Positions 25,725 to 34,489 of a stretch of DNA of 64,000 nucleotides are shown one piece after another (the first letter of the stretch is position 1; the number at the start of each line of letters is the position of its first letter). The stretch covers positions 122,486-186,485 of the forward strand of contig CAZPEP010000068.1 in assembly GCA_964585685.1 (NCBI GenBank), given 5' to 3'. A program made the position numbers and the translations under genes. Under the pieces are notes generated by a model, which ran no database searches, was not told the origin of the DNA, and was given only the letters and a program-made list of their open reading frames with translations. The stretch comes from JALHVH01 sp964585685 (GTDB lineage: Bacteria; Acidobacteriota; Aminicenantia; Aminicenantales; Saccharicenantaceae).

Positions 25725-27244
25725 GGCCTGTGATCTCCTTTTCCCGAACTCGCGGGAGGGCCGGATTTAGCCGGCGCGGGGGGCGGCTCCAGGGTTCCCG
25801 TATCATGGGTGAACTGGACCAGGGCCAGGAACCAGTCGGCTTTGGCTTGGACGAGTTGGACGCGGCCGTTCTCGAGGACGGTCTGGGCAGAAAGCAGGTC
25901 GAGGATACTGCCGACGCCTTCTTTGTAGCGGCCAAGGGCCACGTCGTACGAAGCTTGGGCGCTCTCCAGGAGGTCCCGGGCGGTCAGGATCTTCTGCTCC
26001 GACGTCTTGAGGCCGTAATAGCTCGTCCAGACCTGGAGCTCGATTCCGCGGCCGAGTTCCGTCATCATGTCCTTGGCCACTTCAACCTGGGCTTTGGCCG
26101 CCAGAACTTGGTATTCCTGCAAGCCGAAAAGGAAAGGCAGGTTGATCGAAACAGAGATCGTATAAAAAGGATTGGAAACCGGATTGCCCTGGTAGTAAAT
26201 GCGGCCGATGTTGCCGCTCAATGAGAAGTCAGGGAAAAACGTCGACCGGGCTTTCCTGATACCGGCCTCGGCTTCGAGGACCAGCGCTCGCGAGGCAGCC
26301 AGGTCGGGCCTTTTGGCCTCGGCGTCCTTGATGCAAAGGTCAACCTGCTTGGCGACGATTTCGAACGGGATGTTCTCGGGAAGGCCGTCCGAGACGTCGA
26401 AGCTTGTGTTGGCCGGGAGCCCCATCGAGCTGGCCAGGGCCCCGTGGAGAGTCTGGCTGAGCCCGCGCGTCGTCACGATCTGGAGTTCGACCGTCGAGAG
26501 GGCGGTCTTGGCCTGGAGGACATCGGCGATGGTGGCGACACCGGCCCGGCGGCGATCGTTTGCGGCGTCATAGTTGGCCTGGGCGCCTTTGCGATTTGTT
26601 ATCTGGGCCTCGAGGAGGGCCTTGGCGGACAGGTACTGATAATAAACGCTCTCGATCTGGAGGATGACGTTCTGGAGGATGGCGTTCTGAGTCCAGTTGG
26701 CCGCTTCAAGGGCCCGCCGTGCCGCCTGGACGCCGGCCTCCCGTCCCCCGAAATCAAAGAGCAGGAGGTTAAGGCTGGCCGTGGGAGTCAAAGTGGTCTG
26801 GTCGACCATGAACCGGCCTCCGGCGAAAGCCATCTTCTGCTTGGTGCCGGGAAGTGACGCGTTGATCTGGGGGAGGTAAGAGCCCAGAGAGATGCTTAAG
26901 GCCGCCGAGGCGGTGCGCGCGGCATTCCAGGCCGCCCGCGTTCGAGGGTTATTGGCCAGGCCCACGTCGACGATATCGCTCAGCGCCCAGGCCCGCCCCG
27001 CGGCTTGGAGCTCGGCGGGGATCAGGGGGGAAGGAAGGGGCGTCGGCGGCGTCACGACTTTAGCGGGCGGCACCCAGGGATGAGCAGGAGAATCCGCAGT
27101 CTTCTTGGTGATGCCGTCCATCGTCGCGCAGGCCGTAAGCATCGACAGGAGCAGGGCCCCGGCCACGGCCCTTATGAACAGGCCGAAAAGGGGCCGACGG
27201 TGTTCCGTGATCAACCGGGTCCGGAATTCCGCGCTTGTGGTCAT
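25721..27244 (-). CDS. TolC/OprM-like outer-membrane efflux lipoprotein (NodT type)
   Basis: A 507-residue outer-membrane channel protein, first gene of the efflux operon. The start chosen is the ATG behind GGGAGG, because it yields a lipoprotein leader ending LLLSMLTACATMDG; a longer frame upstream is probably untranslated. The two outer-membrane efflux repeats are visible, each with long helices (for example RRALEAANWTQNAILQNVI and the second repeat KAQVEVAKDMMTELG). The C-terminal residues are Pro-rich. It works with the adaptor and pump encoded downstream. Confidence 0.92.
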   Translation of the reverse strand: MTTSAEFRTRLITEHRRPLFGLFIRAVAGALLLSMLTACATMDGITKKTADSPAHPWVPPAKVVTPPTPLPSPLIPAELQAAGRAWALSDIVDVGLANNPRTRAAWNAARTASAALSISLGSYLPQINASLPGTKQKMAFAGGRFMVDQTTLTPTASLNLLLFDFGGREAGVQAARRALEAANWTQNAILQNVILQIESVYYQYLSAKALLEAQITNRKGAQANYDAANDRRRAGVATIADVLQAKTALSTVELQIVTTRGLSQTLHGALASSMGLPANTSFDVSDGLPENIPFEIVAKQVDLCIKDAEAKRPDLAASRALVLEAEAGIRKARSTFFPDFSLSGNIGRIYYQGNPVSNPFYTISVSINLPFLFGLQEYQVLAAKAQVEVAKDMMTELGRGIELQVWTSYYGLKTSEQKILTARDLLESAQASYDVALGRYKEGVGSILDLLSAQTVLENGRVQLVQAKADWFLALVQFTHDTGTLEPPPAPAKSGPPASSGKGDHRP

Positions 27245-27346
27245 TCTGAGCCTCCCATTACGAGGAGCGGAGGCGGGATTTCGGCATCCCGATTTCTCGC
27301 TTACACCCCTCCTCTGTCGCAGGGTGAGGGCGTCCATAATCCGGCT

Positions 27347-27375
27347 ATTATTGCAGGTTGCCGGGAATTATTCAA
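27347..27375 (-). promoter_or_regulatory. Probable promoter of the efflux operon
   Basis: On the minus strand TTGAAT and AATAAT are 17 bases apart, giving a leader of about 95 bases before the TolC-like start. It sits in the 308-base gap 27245-27552. The rest of that gap shows no gene; I see no obvious regulator gene next to the operon. Confidence 0.5.
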
Positions 27376-27552
27376 CGTGGCGGAGAAACCCTGTCCCAAA
27401 GTTTGAAGTCCCTCCCCCTTTCCGTTTGACCAAGGACGTCTTCTCCCTCAAGGCGGAGCGCGTAATGGACTAGTACAGGAGAGTATCGTTCTACAACCTG
27501 GAGTTTAAGCGGGAGCCGTCTGAGCGGCCGGCCCCGCATCGCGCGGGTGAGG

Positions 27553-28650
27553 CTAATCCTTCGCGGCGAACGAAAAATGCTGCTGGACGATCACCCAGCG
27601 GCCGTTCCTTTTCTCGAGGACGCCGGTCCAGCGGGTGTCTTCCCAGTTCGCCGCCTGACCCTTCCACTCGTTGATGTCGTCGAGGATGCCGGAGAACCAG
27701 GCCACGTCGCCGGACCTCGAAAGGCGGATCCTGAGGTCCCGGATCTCATACCGGACGGCCTTGAAATCGGGACTGCCCCAGAACTTCTCCGCCTTCCTGA
27801 AATCCTCAAACCCCTTGACGACCTTACCGTCCGGATGGACTTCCAGGAAATCAGCGTCGTTGGCGATGACGCCGTAGAGGAGGTTGAAGTCCTTCGTCTT
27901 GGCCCAGCCGATGCAGGAATGGATGGCACGGGTGATCTTTTCCATCTCGGCGTCCCGGCTTTTCTCTCCTGCCGCCGCTCGTCCCGACGACGAGGCGGCC
28001 GGTTTTGTCAGCTCCAGGAAGAACCCCTGCTGGGCGGTTTTCTTGGATACCGCCGTGAAGCCGGTCCTTTGAGCCAGCTCTTGGAAATGGGCCAGGCCCT
28101 GCTCACCCGGGCGGAGATGCACGCCGTAGCCCGTGTTGATCTCGCGGTCCGGCAGTTTGAAGGTGAAGGGGAAGTAGGCGACCGTCTTCCGTTCGTCCTC
28201 AAGCTTGGGGAAGACGACATCCCAGATGAGGAGCCGCCCGCCCGGGGCGAGGACGCGGTGGAGCTCGCGGAAGACCTTTTCATGGTCGGCCGGGTCGATG
28301 TACATGAACGTGAAGAAGACCGTGGCCGTCGCAAACGAACCGTCAAGGAACTTCAGGTCCCTGGCGTCCATCACGATCTTGAGAAGGGGCCCTGGGGGCG
28401 CGTCCTCGAGCTCGCGCTTGATGAGGTCGATAGCGATGACCTGCTGACCCTTGAGCTGGCCGATGACGCCTTCGCCCCCGCCGCCGATGTCCAGGATTAA
28501 TCCCGGGGCCGAGAAATTCTCGACAGTGACGAGCTGGCGCTCGGCTTGCCAGATCGACTCCGGAGAGGGCTCTTTATGTTGGGCTGCCGCAACGGCTGAG
28601 ACGATGAGGACGATGACCGTGGCTAACGGAATGGTTCGCTTCATGGCCAT
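27553..28650 (-). CDS. Exported SAM-methyltransferase/SnoaL-like (DUF4440) fusion protein
   Basis: A 365-residue two-domain protein with an N-terminal signal peptide (MAMKRTIPLATVIVLIVSA, cleavage near AAAQ). Residues about 45-210 form a class I methyltransferase fold: motif I LILDIGGGGEGVIG, an acidic loop AIDLIKRE, MDARDLKFLDGSFATA, and LAPGGRLLIWDVVFP. Residues about 235-360 resemble a SnoaL/DUF4440 domain (ending GVLEKRNGRWVIVQQHFSF). A methyltransferase outside the cytoplasm would lack SAM, so either the leader is retained as an anchor facing inward or the domain has another role. I chose the ATG 10 bases behind GGAG. Confidence 0.8.
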   Translation of the reverse strand: MAMKRTIPLATVIVLIVSAVAAAQHKEPSPESIWQAERQLVTVENFSAPGLILDIGGGGEGVIGQLKGQQVIAIDLIKRELEDAPPGPLLKIVMDARDLKFLDGSFATATVFFTFMYIDPADHEKVFRELHRVLAPGGRLLIWDVVFPKLEDERKTVAYFPFTFKLPDREINTGYGVHLRPGEQGLAHFQELAQRTGFTAVSKKTAQQGFFLELTKPAASSSGRAAAGEKSRDAEMEKITRAIHSCIGWAKTKDFNLLYGVIANDADFLEVHPDGKVVKGFEDFRKAEKFWGSPDFKAVRYEIRDLRIRLSRSGDVAWFSGILDDINEWKGQAANWEDTRWTGVLEKRNGRWVIVQQHFSFAAKD

Positions 28651-28740
28651 GATGATAGTTCTCCTTCTTTCTTCCCTATACACATTAATACGCGAACGTG
28701 GCCTAAAAAGGTTTCTGGGGTGGGGTGAAATAGGACAGGA

Positions 28741-30264
28741 TCAGCTTGCAAGGACAAGATCGGCGGCCAGGCTGCCCGTGTATAGGGCCGTTGGGACGCC
28801 TCCTAGAAATAGCTCGGATGTCGCGTAGGCGCCGGCCACGAAGAGCCCGGGGACCGGGGTCTGAACCAGGAGCTTGCCGGGCAGGCGGGCGGAATCGGGG
28901 CCGGACCACGTCCAGCCGGCGATCGAGCCTTTGTAGCGGTTCCCCCAATCGCGATATGTGAGCGGAGTCGCCGTTTCCATGACCTCGATGGCGCCGGAGA
29001 GACCCGGGAGGACGCTTTCCGCGGTCCTGATGAGGCCCTCGGCCAAACGGCGCTTGTACTCCCCATACCCTTCCTTCCGCAGTCTGTATCCCGTGCTCCA
29101 GGCCTCGAAATGGCGGTAGGGAAAGCCGACCCTCAGGACCAAGGAGGCCCGGGCCGCCGGGACCAGGTCGGGCGCTTTCCTGGACCAGAAGCAGATCTCG
29201 ATCTCGCGGTCGTCGAATTCCTCGAGCTCCGGCTCCGCATCGCCGCGGATCTCTCGGCGATAAAAAAGATGTTCGGCCCTGATGGCGCCGAGGTCTACCT
29301 CGTCCGGCCGCAGGCCGAGATAAACGCAGAATTCGGACCCCGTGTAAGGGACATCGCGGACGGCACCGAGGTCGAGGTCGGGAACCTCCGTTGCGTCCAA
29401 GAGCTCGAGGAACGTGGTCTTGTAATCGGCATTGGAGATCACCCATCGCGATTCCAGGGCCTCGCCCAGATATGTCATGATCCCGGCGGCTCGTCCCTTC
29501 CGGGTGAGGATCCTCCGGACCGGCGCCGAGAGCCGGATCTCCGTGCCCAGGTCTCGAAGCCTCCGGAGAAGAAGGTCGGCAATGCCGTGGACTCCGCGGG
29601 AGGGGAACCAGATGCCTTCCACGGCCATGATGTTCCACATCGAGGCGAGGTTGAGCATGGACATCTCGGGCCGGGAGGTGCCCATGGATCCCAGAAAATT
29701 TCTGAGCGGCGCGCTCCCGATCAGGCCATCGAGGACCCGGGCGGCGGGAAGACGGGAGAGACGACGGACCTCCTCGACCCTGTCCGGATCGGCCGAAACG
29801 ACGCGCCGTTCCGTGGGCCTTGCAGCCGGGGGCAAGGCGAAGTCCGGGTGCCAGAGGTCCATGTCCTTGGACACCGAGACGGCTGATCCGAGCTCGCGGA
29901 AGAACCGGGCGAGGCCAGCCTGCTCCCCGGGGAAGATGCCGGCCAGCTCGGATTCGAGGTTGGCGAGCCCTTTCGACATCATCACGTCGAGGTCCGGCGT
30001 CCGCAGTTCGAAGCCGCTGCGGCGGAACGTGACCTTCTCTCCTATCCCCGCCTCATTGAGGAAGCCTTGGACGCGCCCAGGGAAGCTGAACGAAAGGGGC
30101 CCCATGGGAAACGAGTAGCCAGCCCGGCGGAAAAGGTAGCTCGTCCCGCCGGGCAGCGGCTTTTTCTCCAGGACGAGGACCTTTTTCCCCGCGGCGGCGA
30201 TCTTAGACGCCGCCATCAGGCCCCCGAGGCCCGCACCGATTACGATCACATCGACCATGGCCAT
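28741..30264 (-). CDS. Phytoene-desaturase/retinol-saturase-like FAD oxidoreductase
   Basis: A 507-residue flavoprotein of the CrtI-like group. The N-terminal FAD motif is VIVIGAGLGGLMAASKIAAAG with KVLVLEKKPLPGGTS. The substrate domain is less conserved, and the C-terminal FAD-contact segment reads TPVPGLFVAGAYATSELFLGG. Family members desaturate, saturate or isomerise carotenoids and other polyenes. No carotenoid synthesis gene is adjacent; a polyprenyl synthase gene is 10 kb away. The product is therefore an oxidoreductase of unknown substrate. It is divergently arranged with the K+ channel gene. Confidence 0.88.
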   Translation of the reverse strand: MAMVDVIVIGAGLGGLMAASKIAAAGKKVLVLEKKPLPGGTSYLFRRAGYSFPMGPLSFSFPGRVQGFLNEAGIGEKVTFRRSGFELRTPDLDVMMSKGLANLESELAGIFPGEQAGLARFFRELGSAVSVSKDMDLWHPDFALPPAARPTERRVVSADPDRVEEVRRLSRLPAARVLDGLIGSAPLRNFLGSMGTSRPEMSMLNLASMWNIMAVEGIWFPSRGVHGIADLLLRRLRDLGTEIRLSAPVRRILTRKGRAAGIMTYLGEALESRWVISNADYKTTFLELLDATEVPDLDLGAVRDVPYTGSEFCVYLGLRPDEVDLGAIRAEHLFYRREIRGDAEPELEEFDDREIEICFWSRKAPDLVPAARASLVLRVGFPYRHFEAWSTGYRLRKEGYGEYKRRLAEGLIRTAESVLPGLSGAIEVMETATPLTYRDWGNRYKGSIAGWTWSGPDSARLPGKLLVQTPVPGLFVAGAYATSELFLGGVPTALYTGSLAADLVLAS

Positions 30265-30310
30265 TATCTTATCATAAACGGGCAGGCCATCCGGCCGTTG
30301 AACGCCGCGC

Positions 30311-30340
30311 TTTCCATCGCGCCCCCGTTTTGTATATAAT
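30311..30340 (+). promoter_or_regulatory. Promoter of the K+ channel gene
   Basis: A perfect TATAAT is preceded after 18 bases by TTTCCA. The -10 box ends 23 bases before the ATG. Confidence 0.6.
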
Positions 30341-30348
30341 CGGGGGCG
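30320..30348. promoter_or_regulatory. Operator-like inverted repeat around the -10 box
   Basis: CGCCCCCG (30320-30327) and CGGGGGCG (30341-30348) form a perfect 8-bp inverted repeat whose 13-base centre contains the TATAAT box. The left arm lies in untranscribed DNA, so a repressor site is more likely than an RNA hairpin. Confidence 0.45.
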
Positions 30349-30363
30349 GACAGAGGATTCCCG

Positions 30364-31374
30364 ATGAACAGCAGGAAAAGACTCCGCCTTGCCGTCATCC
30401 TATTCGTCGTCGTCTTCGCGTTCGGTGTCGCGGGGTTTAAAGTTTTCGGCGGGAGGGGCTGGTCCTTCTTTGACAGTGTCTACATGACTGTCATCACCGT
30501 GGCCACCGTCGGCTACGGCGAAGTCCACGACCTCAGCGGGAACCTTCCGGCGCGCGTTTTTACATCCGTCTATATCCTCCTCAGCCTGGGCACGATCGCC
30601 TTCGCTGTGACGTCCATCACGGCGTTCGTCGTCGAGGGGGAGCTCAAGAACATCCTAGGGAGAAGGAAGATGGAAAAAGAGATAAGCCGGCTCAGGGACC
30701 ACTACATCGTCTGCGGCGGGGACGAGATCGCGGGGACCATCATCCGCGAGCTTCATGAAACGAAGCGCCCGTTCGTCGTCATCGAGCCCTCCAAGGAGAA
30801 GCTCGACCGGCTCCTGGCCGCCCATCCCTTCCCCTACATTCAGGGCGACCCGGCCGAGGACGAGGTTCTTATCAAGGCGGGACTCGCGAACGCCAAGGGC
30901 GTCCTCCTCAGCCTGCCGACCGACGAGGCCAACCTTTACGTCACCGTGACCGTCCGGAGCCTCAACCCCCGGATCCGCATCGTGGCCAAGGGGACCGACG
31001 TCAATTCCCATGCGAAGATGCGGAGGGCGGGGGCCGACTACGTTGTCTCGCCGGCCTTCATCGGCGGGATGCGCATGGCCTCCCAAATGGTTCGGCCTTC
31101 CGTCGCCACCTTCCTGGACACGATGCTCCGGGATCGGGAAAAAGGCCTCCGCGTGGAGGAGATCACCGTCACCAAGGATTCGCCGTTGGCCGGAAAGACC
31201 GTCGGCGAGTCGCGGCTCAGGGAAAGGAAGAGTGCCCTCCTGGTTGCCATCAAGAGGGGAGGGACGGACGCCTATGATTTCAATCCCCCGGACGCGGACC
31301 AGCTCCGGGAAGGCGACGTCCTCATCTTCATCGCGTCGCCGGAAAGCCTGCACGAGATTGAATCCCTGGGCTGA
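30364..31374 (+). CDS. K+ channel with RCK (TrkA-N and TrkA-C) domains
   Basis: A 336-residue ligand-gated potassium channel subunit. Two membrane helices (residues 8-25 and about 70-92) flank a pore loop with the selectivity filter TVGYGE. An RCK domain follows from about residue 112; its nucleotide loop reads IVCGGDEIAGTI instead of the usual GxGxxG, so binding may differ. The C-terminal TrkA-C domain covers about residues 255-336 (SPLAGKTVGES, DVLIFIASPE). A functional channel would be a tetramer. The gene is monocistronic, with its own promoter and an operator-like repeat. Confidence 0.93.
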   Translation: MNSRKRLRLAVILFVVVFAFGVAGFKVFGGRGWSFFDSVYMTVITVATVGYGEVHDLSGNLPARVFTSVYILLSLGTIAFAVTSITAFVVEGELKNILGRRKMEKEISRLRDHYIVCGGDEIAGTIIRELHETKRPFVVIEPSKEKLDRLLAAHPFPYIQGDPAEDEVLIKAGLANAKGVLLSLPTDEANLYVTVTVRSLNPRIRIVAKGTDVNSHAKMRRAGADYVVSPAFIGGMRMASQMVRPSVATFLDTMLRDREKGLRVEEITVTKDSPLAGKTVGESRLRERKSALLVAIKRGGTDAYDFNPPDADQLREGDVLIFIASPESLHEIESLG

Positions 31375-31433
31375 GTCCTCGAGGCGTCCGTTCATCGGTC
31401 GATCAACGGACGAATTACGACGATACGCCGGTT

Positions 31434-31540
31434 ATTGACCCGTTCGCCGCCGCCACCCCGCCATGAAAAACGGGGCCTAAGATCGGAGCCCCGCATTTCA
31501 AGGCGGGGACGCGAAGCGCGAAATGAGGCTCAGGGTCAAT
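31434..31540 (+). other. Structured non-coding stretch with nested and competing hairpins
   Basis: The ends ATTGACCC and GGGTCAAT are complementary. Inside, CGGGGC (31471-31476) pairs with GCCCCG (31488-31493), while the overlapping CCCCGC can instead pair with GCGGGG at 31504-31509; CATTTC and GAAATG form a further stem. The stretch follows the K+ channel gene and precedes the tRNA-Lys promoter. It may be a terminator or a small RNA; no T-tract is present. Confidence 0.35.
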
Positions 31541-31586
31541 CCCGAACAAGCCCCGGCCCCGGCATTCATTCCGGGGAGTCGAGGGA

Positions 31587-31615
31587 TTGACAAGGCGGGG
31601 GAACTCGTTTAAACT
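31587..31615 (+). promoter_or_regulatory. Promoter of tRNA-Lys
   Basis: A perfect TTGACA and TAAACT are 17 bases apart; the -10 box ends 13 bases before the tRNA. Confidence 0.75.
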
Positions 31616-31628
31616 AGGTGCGTTTTTC

Positions 31629-31701
31629 GGCCCGTTAGCTCAATTGGTAGAGCAACAGACTCTTAATCTGTGGGTTGTAGGTTCGAGTCCTACACGGGTC
31701 A
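31629..31701 (+). tRNA. tRNA-Lys (anticodon CTT)
   Basis: A 73-base cloverleaf: acceptor GGCCCGT with ACGGGTC (one G-T pair), D-arm GCTC..GAGC, anticodon stem ACAGA/TCTGT with loop CTCTTAA, and T-arm GTAGG TTCGAGT CCTAC. The anticodon CTT reads AAG. The 3' CCA is not encoded, unlike tRNA-Arg(CCG) in the same window, so it must be added after transcription. Confidence 0.97.
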
Positions 31702-31762
31702 CTTCCCATTTTTCCACACGCATGATGGAGGACGGTTTCTGTCTTGAATTCGGCCCGATGAT

Positions 31763-34489
31763 ATGTTACGGTCCCTGCCCATGGGAAAGTTATCCGCGCG
31801 GACACGCTTCCTTCTGCGATCCTTCGCGATCATGACGGGGCTGTCCCTAGTGATCATCGGGGCTGCGGCCCTGATCCTGAAGGTCGGAAGGCCTGCAGTG
31901 CTCTCGTCGGGTTCGATCGCGTTCGCCCTGGACGTCCTCTCCATACTTGTTTTCCTTCTTCTCTTCCTTTCGAGTCTGAAAACGGACCCGGGGCCGAAGA
32001 GTTTCTCTTTCGGAAAACTCGACGCCTTTTACGCGGCCTCGGTCGCCGTCGCCCTCGTGTCCTTTCTCGCCGCTTCCAGATCCAGGGAGAATTTCCTTCA
32101 GCCGTACATTCTCGTGACGGCCTTTGCCGTCTATCTCCTGGTCCGGGCCAACCGTCATCGTCTCGGGGGGACGCCCGCCGCGCTCCTGGCGGGAGCCCTC
32201 GCCGCCTTCGCCGGCGTCGAGGCCGCACACGGCCTGGCCCAATGGGCGGCCGGGCGGGAGATGAGAGGCTTCTTCTTCAACGTCAATCACTTCGCGATGT
32301 TCCTGGCGGTGGCCCTCCCCTTGGCTTGGGCGGCGTCCCGGCTTGGAAAGAACGCGTTCATCAGGTTCGCGGGTTACGGGGTCAATACGCTCATGATTGC
32401 GGCCATCGGGCTCTCCCGCTGTCGCACGGCTTATACGGCGCTCATTCTCGTCGGCGGAGTTGCCTTCCTTTTACGACGCCTGCCTCGCCAGGTTCCCGCC
32501 GGCTATGACCCGCGTCCGTGGCGGTTTGCCGTCCGGGGGGGAGTCGTCCTCGGCGCGGCCGGTTTGGTCGTCGTCTCGGCCCTGGCTGTTTCATTCAAGC
32601 CGATGTCGGCTGCGGGCCGCCTCCTGATCTGGAAGGTCTCCCTCAGGGCTTCCCTGGCCCATCCCGTCGCCGGCGTCGGATACGGAAATTTCCCGGCCGT
32701 CTACAACGCCGAACAGGGACGCTATTTCGAGGAAGGGAAGGGGACTGCCACCGAGCGGCTTTCGGCCTCGGCGGACGCCTATGCCTTCAACGACTATCTC
32801 GAATCCTTCATGGAAACGGGTCTGATCGGATTTATCGTGCTCCTGCCGTTCTGGGGACTCGTCTTCGGGGCGATCGCGCGCGTTTTCTGCCGTGCGAATT
32901 CCCCGTCGCCCGGCCCGGGACCGTCTCCGGACGGGCGTCTTGCAACAGGTGCGGCCGGATCCGTCCTGGCCTATATGGTCCTGGCCGGTTTCTATTATCC
33001 GAGCCGCATCCTCCCGCTGGTCCTCTTGTTCTCGGGAGCCTTGGGGTGGATCGCCGACAACGAACGGCCCGCCTCCGACAGGGTTCGGCGCTCCTTCAGA
33101 GGTTTCGTGCTTGCGTTCGCGGCCGTCTCTTTCTCGGCGGCCGTCATCCTGTTCCCGACACTCAAGAAACGCTATGCCGCCGAGCAGACCTGGTCGGAGG
33201 CGATCGTCCTTGCCCGCGCCGGCCGGACGGCGGATGCCCTTGCCGCCACCCGCGCGGCCTATCCGCTCCTGAGGTCCGACGCGGATTTCGCCGACTTCCA
33301 CGCCGGCCTTCTCCTCGGGGCGGGGGAAGCGCGGGAGGCCGCGGCCGTCCTCGATCGGGCGAGAGCCTTCTCATCCCACCCCCGCCTCGCGGAAAAGCTG
33401 GCGGCCGCGCATGTCGAGCTCGGGGACCTCGATTCTGCGCTGAAGCGGGCCCGGGATGCCGACGCCGTCCTGCCGTGGCGGTTGACGTCCAAGGCCCTCC
33501 TGGCCGACATCTCCTTGCGCTTAGGAGACCTTGCGGGGGCCTCCCGTTACTCTCGGATGGTCATGGACGCGCCGATGAAGATCCGGACCGCCGAAGGCGA
33601 AGCGCTGAAAGCCGAAGCCTTCGGACTCTGGACGGGCCTCCGGCCGCGCGTCGGCGATGAGGGGAGCCCGCTTCTCGATCTCCTAGCGGAACTTCCGGCC
33701 GAATATCGAGGCGGGGTCCTGGGTGCGCTTCAGACGATGGGGGACCGGGCAGAAGCTTTCATCCAAGCGCTTCAAGCCGGCGACCCTGAAGAAAGGGCCT
33801 GCCTGGCTTTTCTTCTGGCTAACATGCCCGACTGCGACGTCCTCGGACTCGACCCCGCCTTATTGGTGGAGAACGTCCGGCTGGCGTGTCTCGCACGGCG
33901 TACGATCCCCCTGGCCGCCGGCGTTCCGGACGACGTCTTCCTGGAATACGTGCTGCCCTATGCCGCGGCCGATGAGGCTCGGGACCGTTGGCGCGCAGAT
34001 TTCTATGAGCGGTTCCGGGAGGTCGCCAGGGAGAGCCCTTCCGTTGAGGAGGCCGTCATCCGCCTGAGCCGGGAAACGGTCCTGCAGTTCCGGCTGGTCT
34101 ACTCCAATAAGAACATCCGCGAGCCCCTGATCGGCTCCCGCCGGATCATCGAACGCGGCCTCGTCTCGTGCGGCGAAGCATCCCTGATGCTCGTCGACGC
34201 CTGCCGGGCCGTCGGCCTCCCCGCCCGACTGGCCGTCCTTCCCCGGTACCGCGGGAAGCCGGGCGGGCACATCTGGGTCGAGGTGTGGGACGCGGGACGA
34301 TGGCGCCACATCGTCGCCTATGACCCGAGCCTCCTGGATAAGACCTGGATATCCGCCCGGCTTGCGTCAATGTTCCCCCGGGGCGGCCGCGGCCTGATAT
34401 TTGCGCCGCGCTTCCGGCGGACGGGCTTCCGGGCCATGAGCGGATGGAATTCCGTATTTGTTGATATTTCGGAGAACTATCTGAAATGA
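31763..34489 (+). CDS. O-antigen-ligase-like membrane protein fused to TPR and transglutaminase domains
   Basis: A 908-residue multidomain protein. Residues 20-460 hold about 12 membrane helices of the O-antigen ligase/polymerase (Wzy_C) type, with FFFNVNHFAMFLAVALPLAW near residue 170 and AYAFNDYLESFMETGLIG near 345. In ligases the latter motif starts with His-Asn; here Phe342-Asn343 replaces it. Residues about 475-625 are TPR-like helical hairpins. The C-terminus is a transglutaminase-like domain with Cys803 (VSCGEAS), His836 (GGHIWVEVW) and Asp854 (YDPS). The start is uncertain: a second ATG lies six codons in. It overlaps the next gene by 4 bases. Confidence 0.85.
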   Translation: MLRSLPMGKLSARTRFLLRSFAIMTGLSLVIIGAAALILKVGRPAVLSSGSIAFALDVLSILVFLLLFLSSLKTDPGPKSFSFGKLDAFYAASVAVALVSFLAASRSRENFLQPYILVTAFAVYLLVRANRHRLGGTPAALLAGALAAFAGVEAAHGLAQWAAGREMRGFFFNVNHFAMFLAVALPLAWAASRLGKNAFIRFAGYGVNTLMIAAIGLSRCRTAYTALILVGGVAFLLRRLPRQVPAGYDPRPWRFAVRGGVVLGAAGLVVVSALAVSFKPMSAAGRLLIWKVSLRASLAHPVAGVGYGNFPAVYNAEQGRYFEEGKGTATERLSASADAYAFNDYLESFMETGLIGFIVLLPFWGLVFGAIARVFCRANSPSPGPGPSPDGRLATGAAGSVLAYMVLAGFYYPSRILPLVLLFSGALGWIADNERPASDRVRRSFRGFVLAFAAVSFSAAVILFPTLKKRYAAEQTWSEAIVLARAGRTADALAATRAAYPLLRSDADFADFHAGLLLGAGEAREAAAVLDRARAFSSHPRLAEKLAAAHVELGDLDSALKRARDADAVLPWRLTSKALLADISLRLGDLAGASRYSRMVMDAPMKIRTAEGEALKAEAFGLWTGLRPRVGDEGSPLLDLLAELPAEYRGGVLGALQTMGDRAEAFIQALQAGDPEERACLAFLLANMPDCDVLGLDPALLVENVRLACLARRTIPLAAGVPDDVFLEYVLPYAAADEARDRWRADFYERFREVARESPSVEEAVIRLSRETVLQFRLVYSNKNIREPLIGSRRIIERGLVSCGEASLMLVDACRAVGLPARLAVLPRYRGKPGGHIWVEVWDAGRWRHIVAYDPSLLDKTWISARLASMFPRGGRGLIFAPRFRRTGFRAMSGWNSVFVDISENYLK

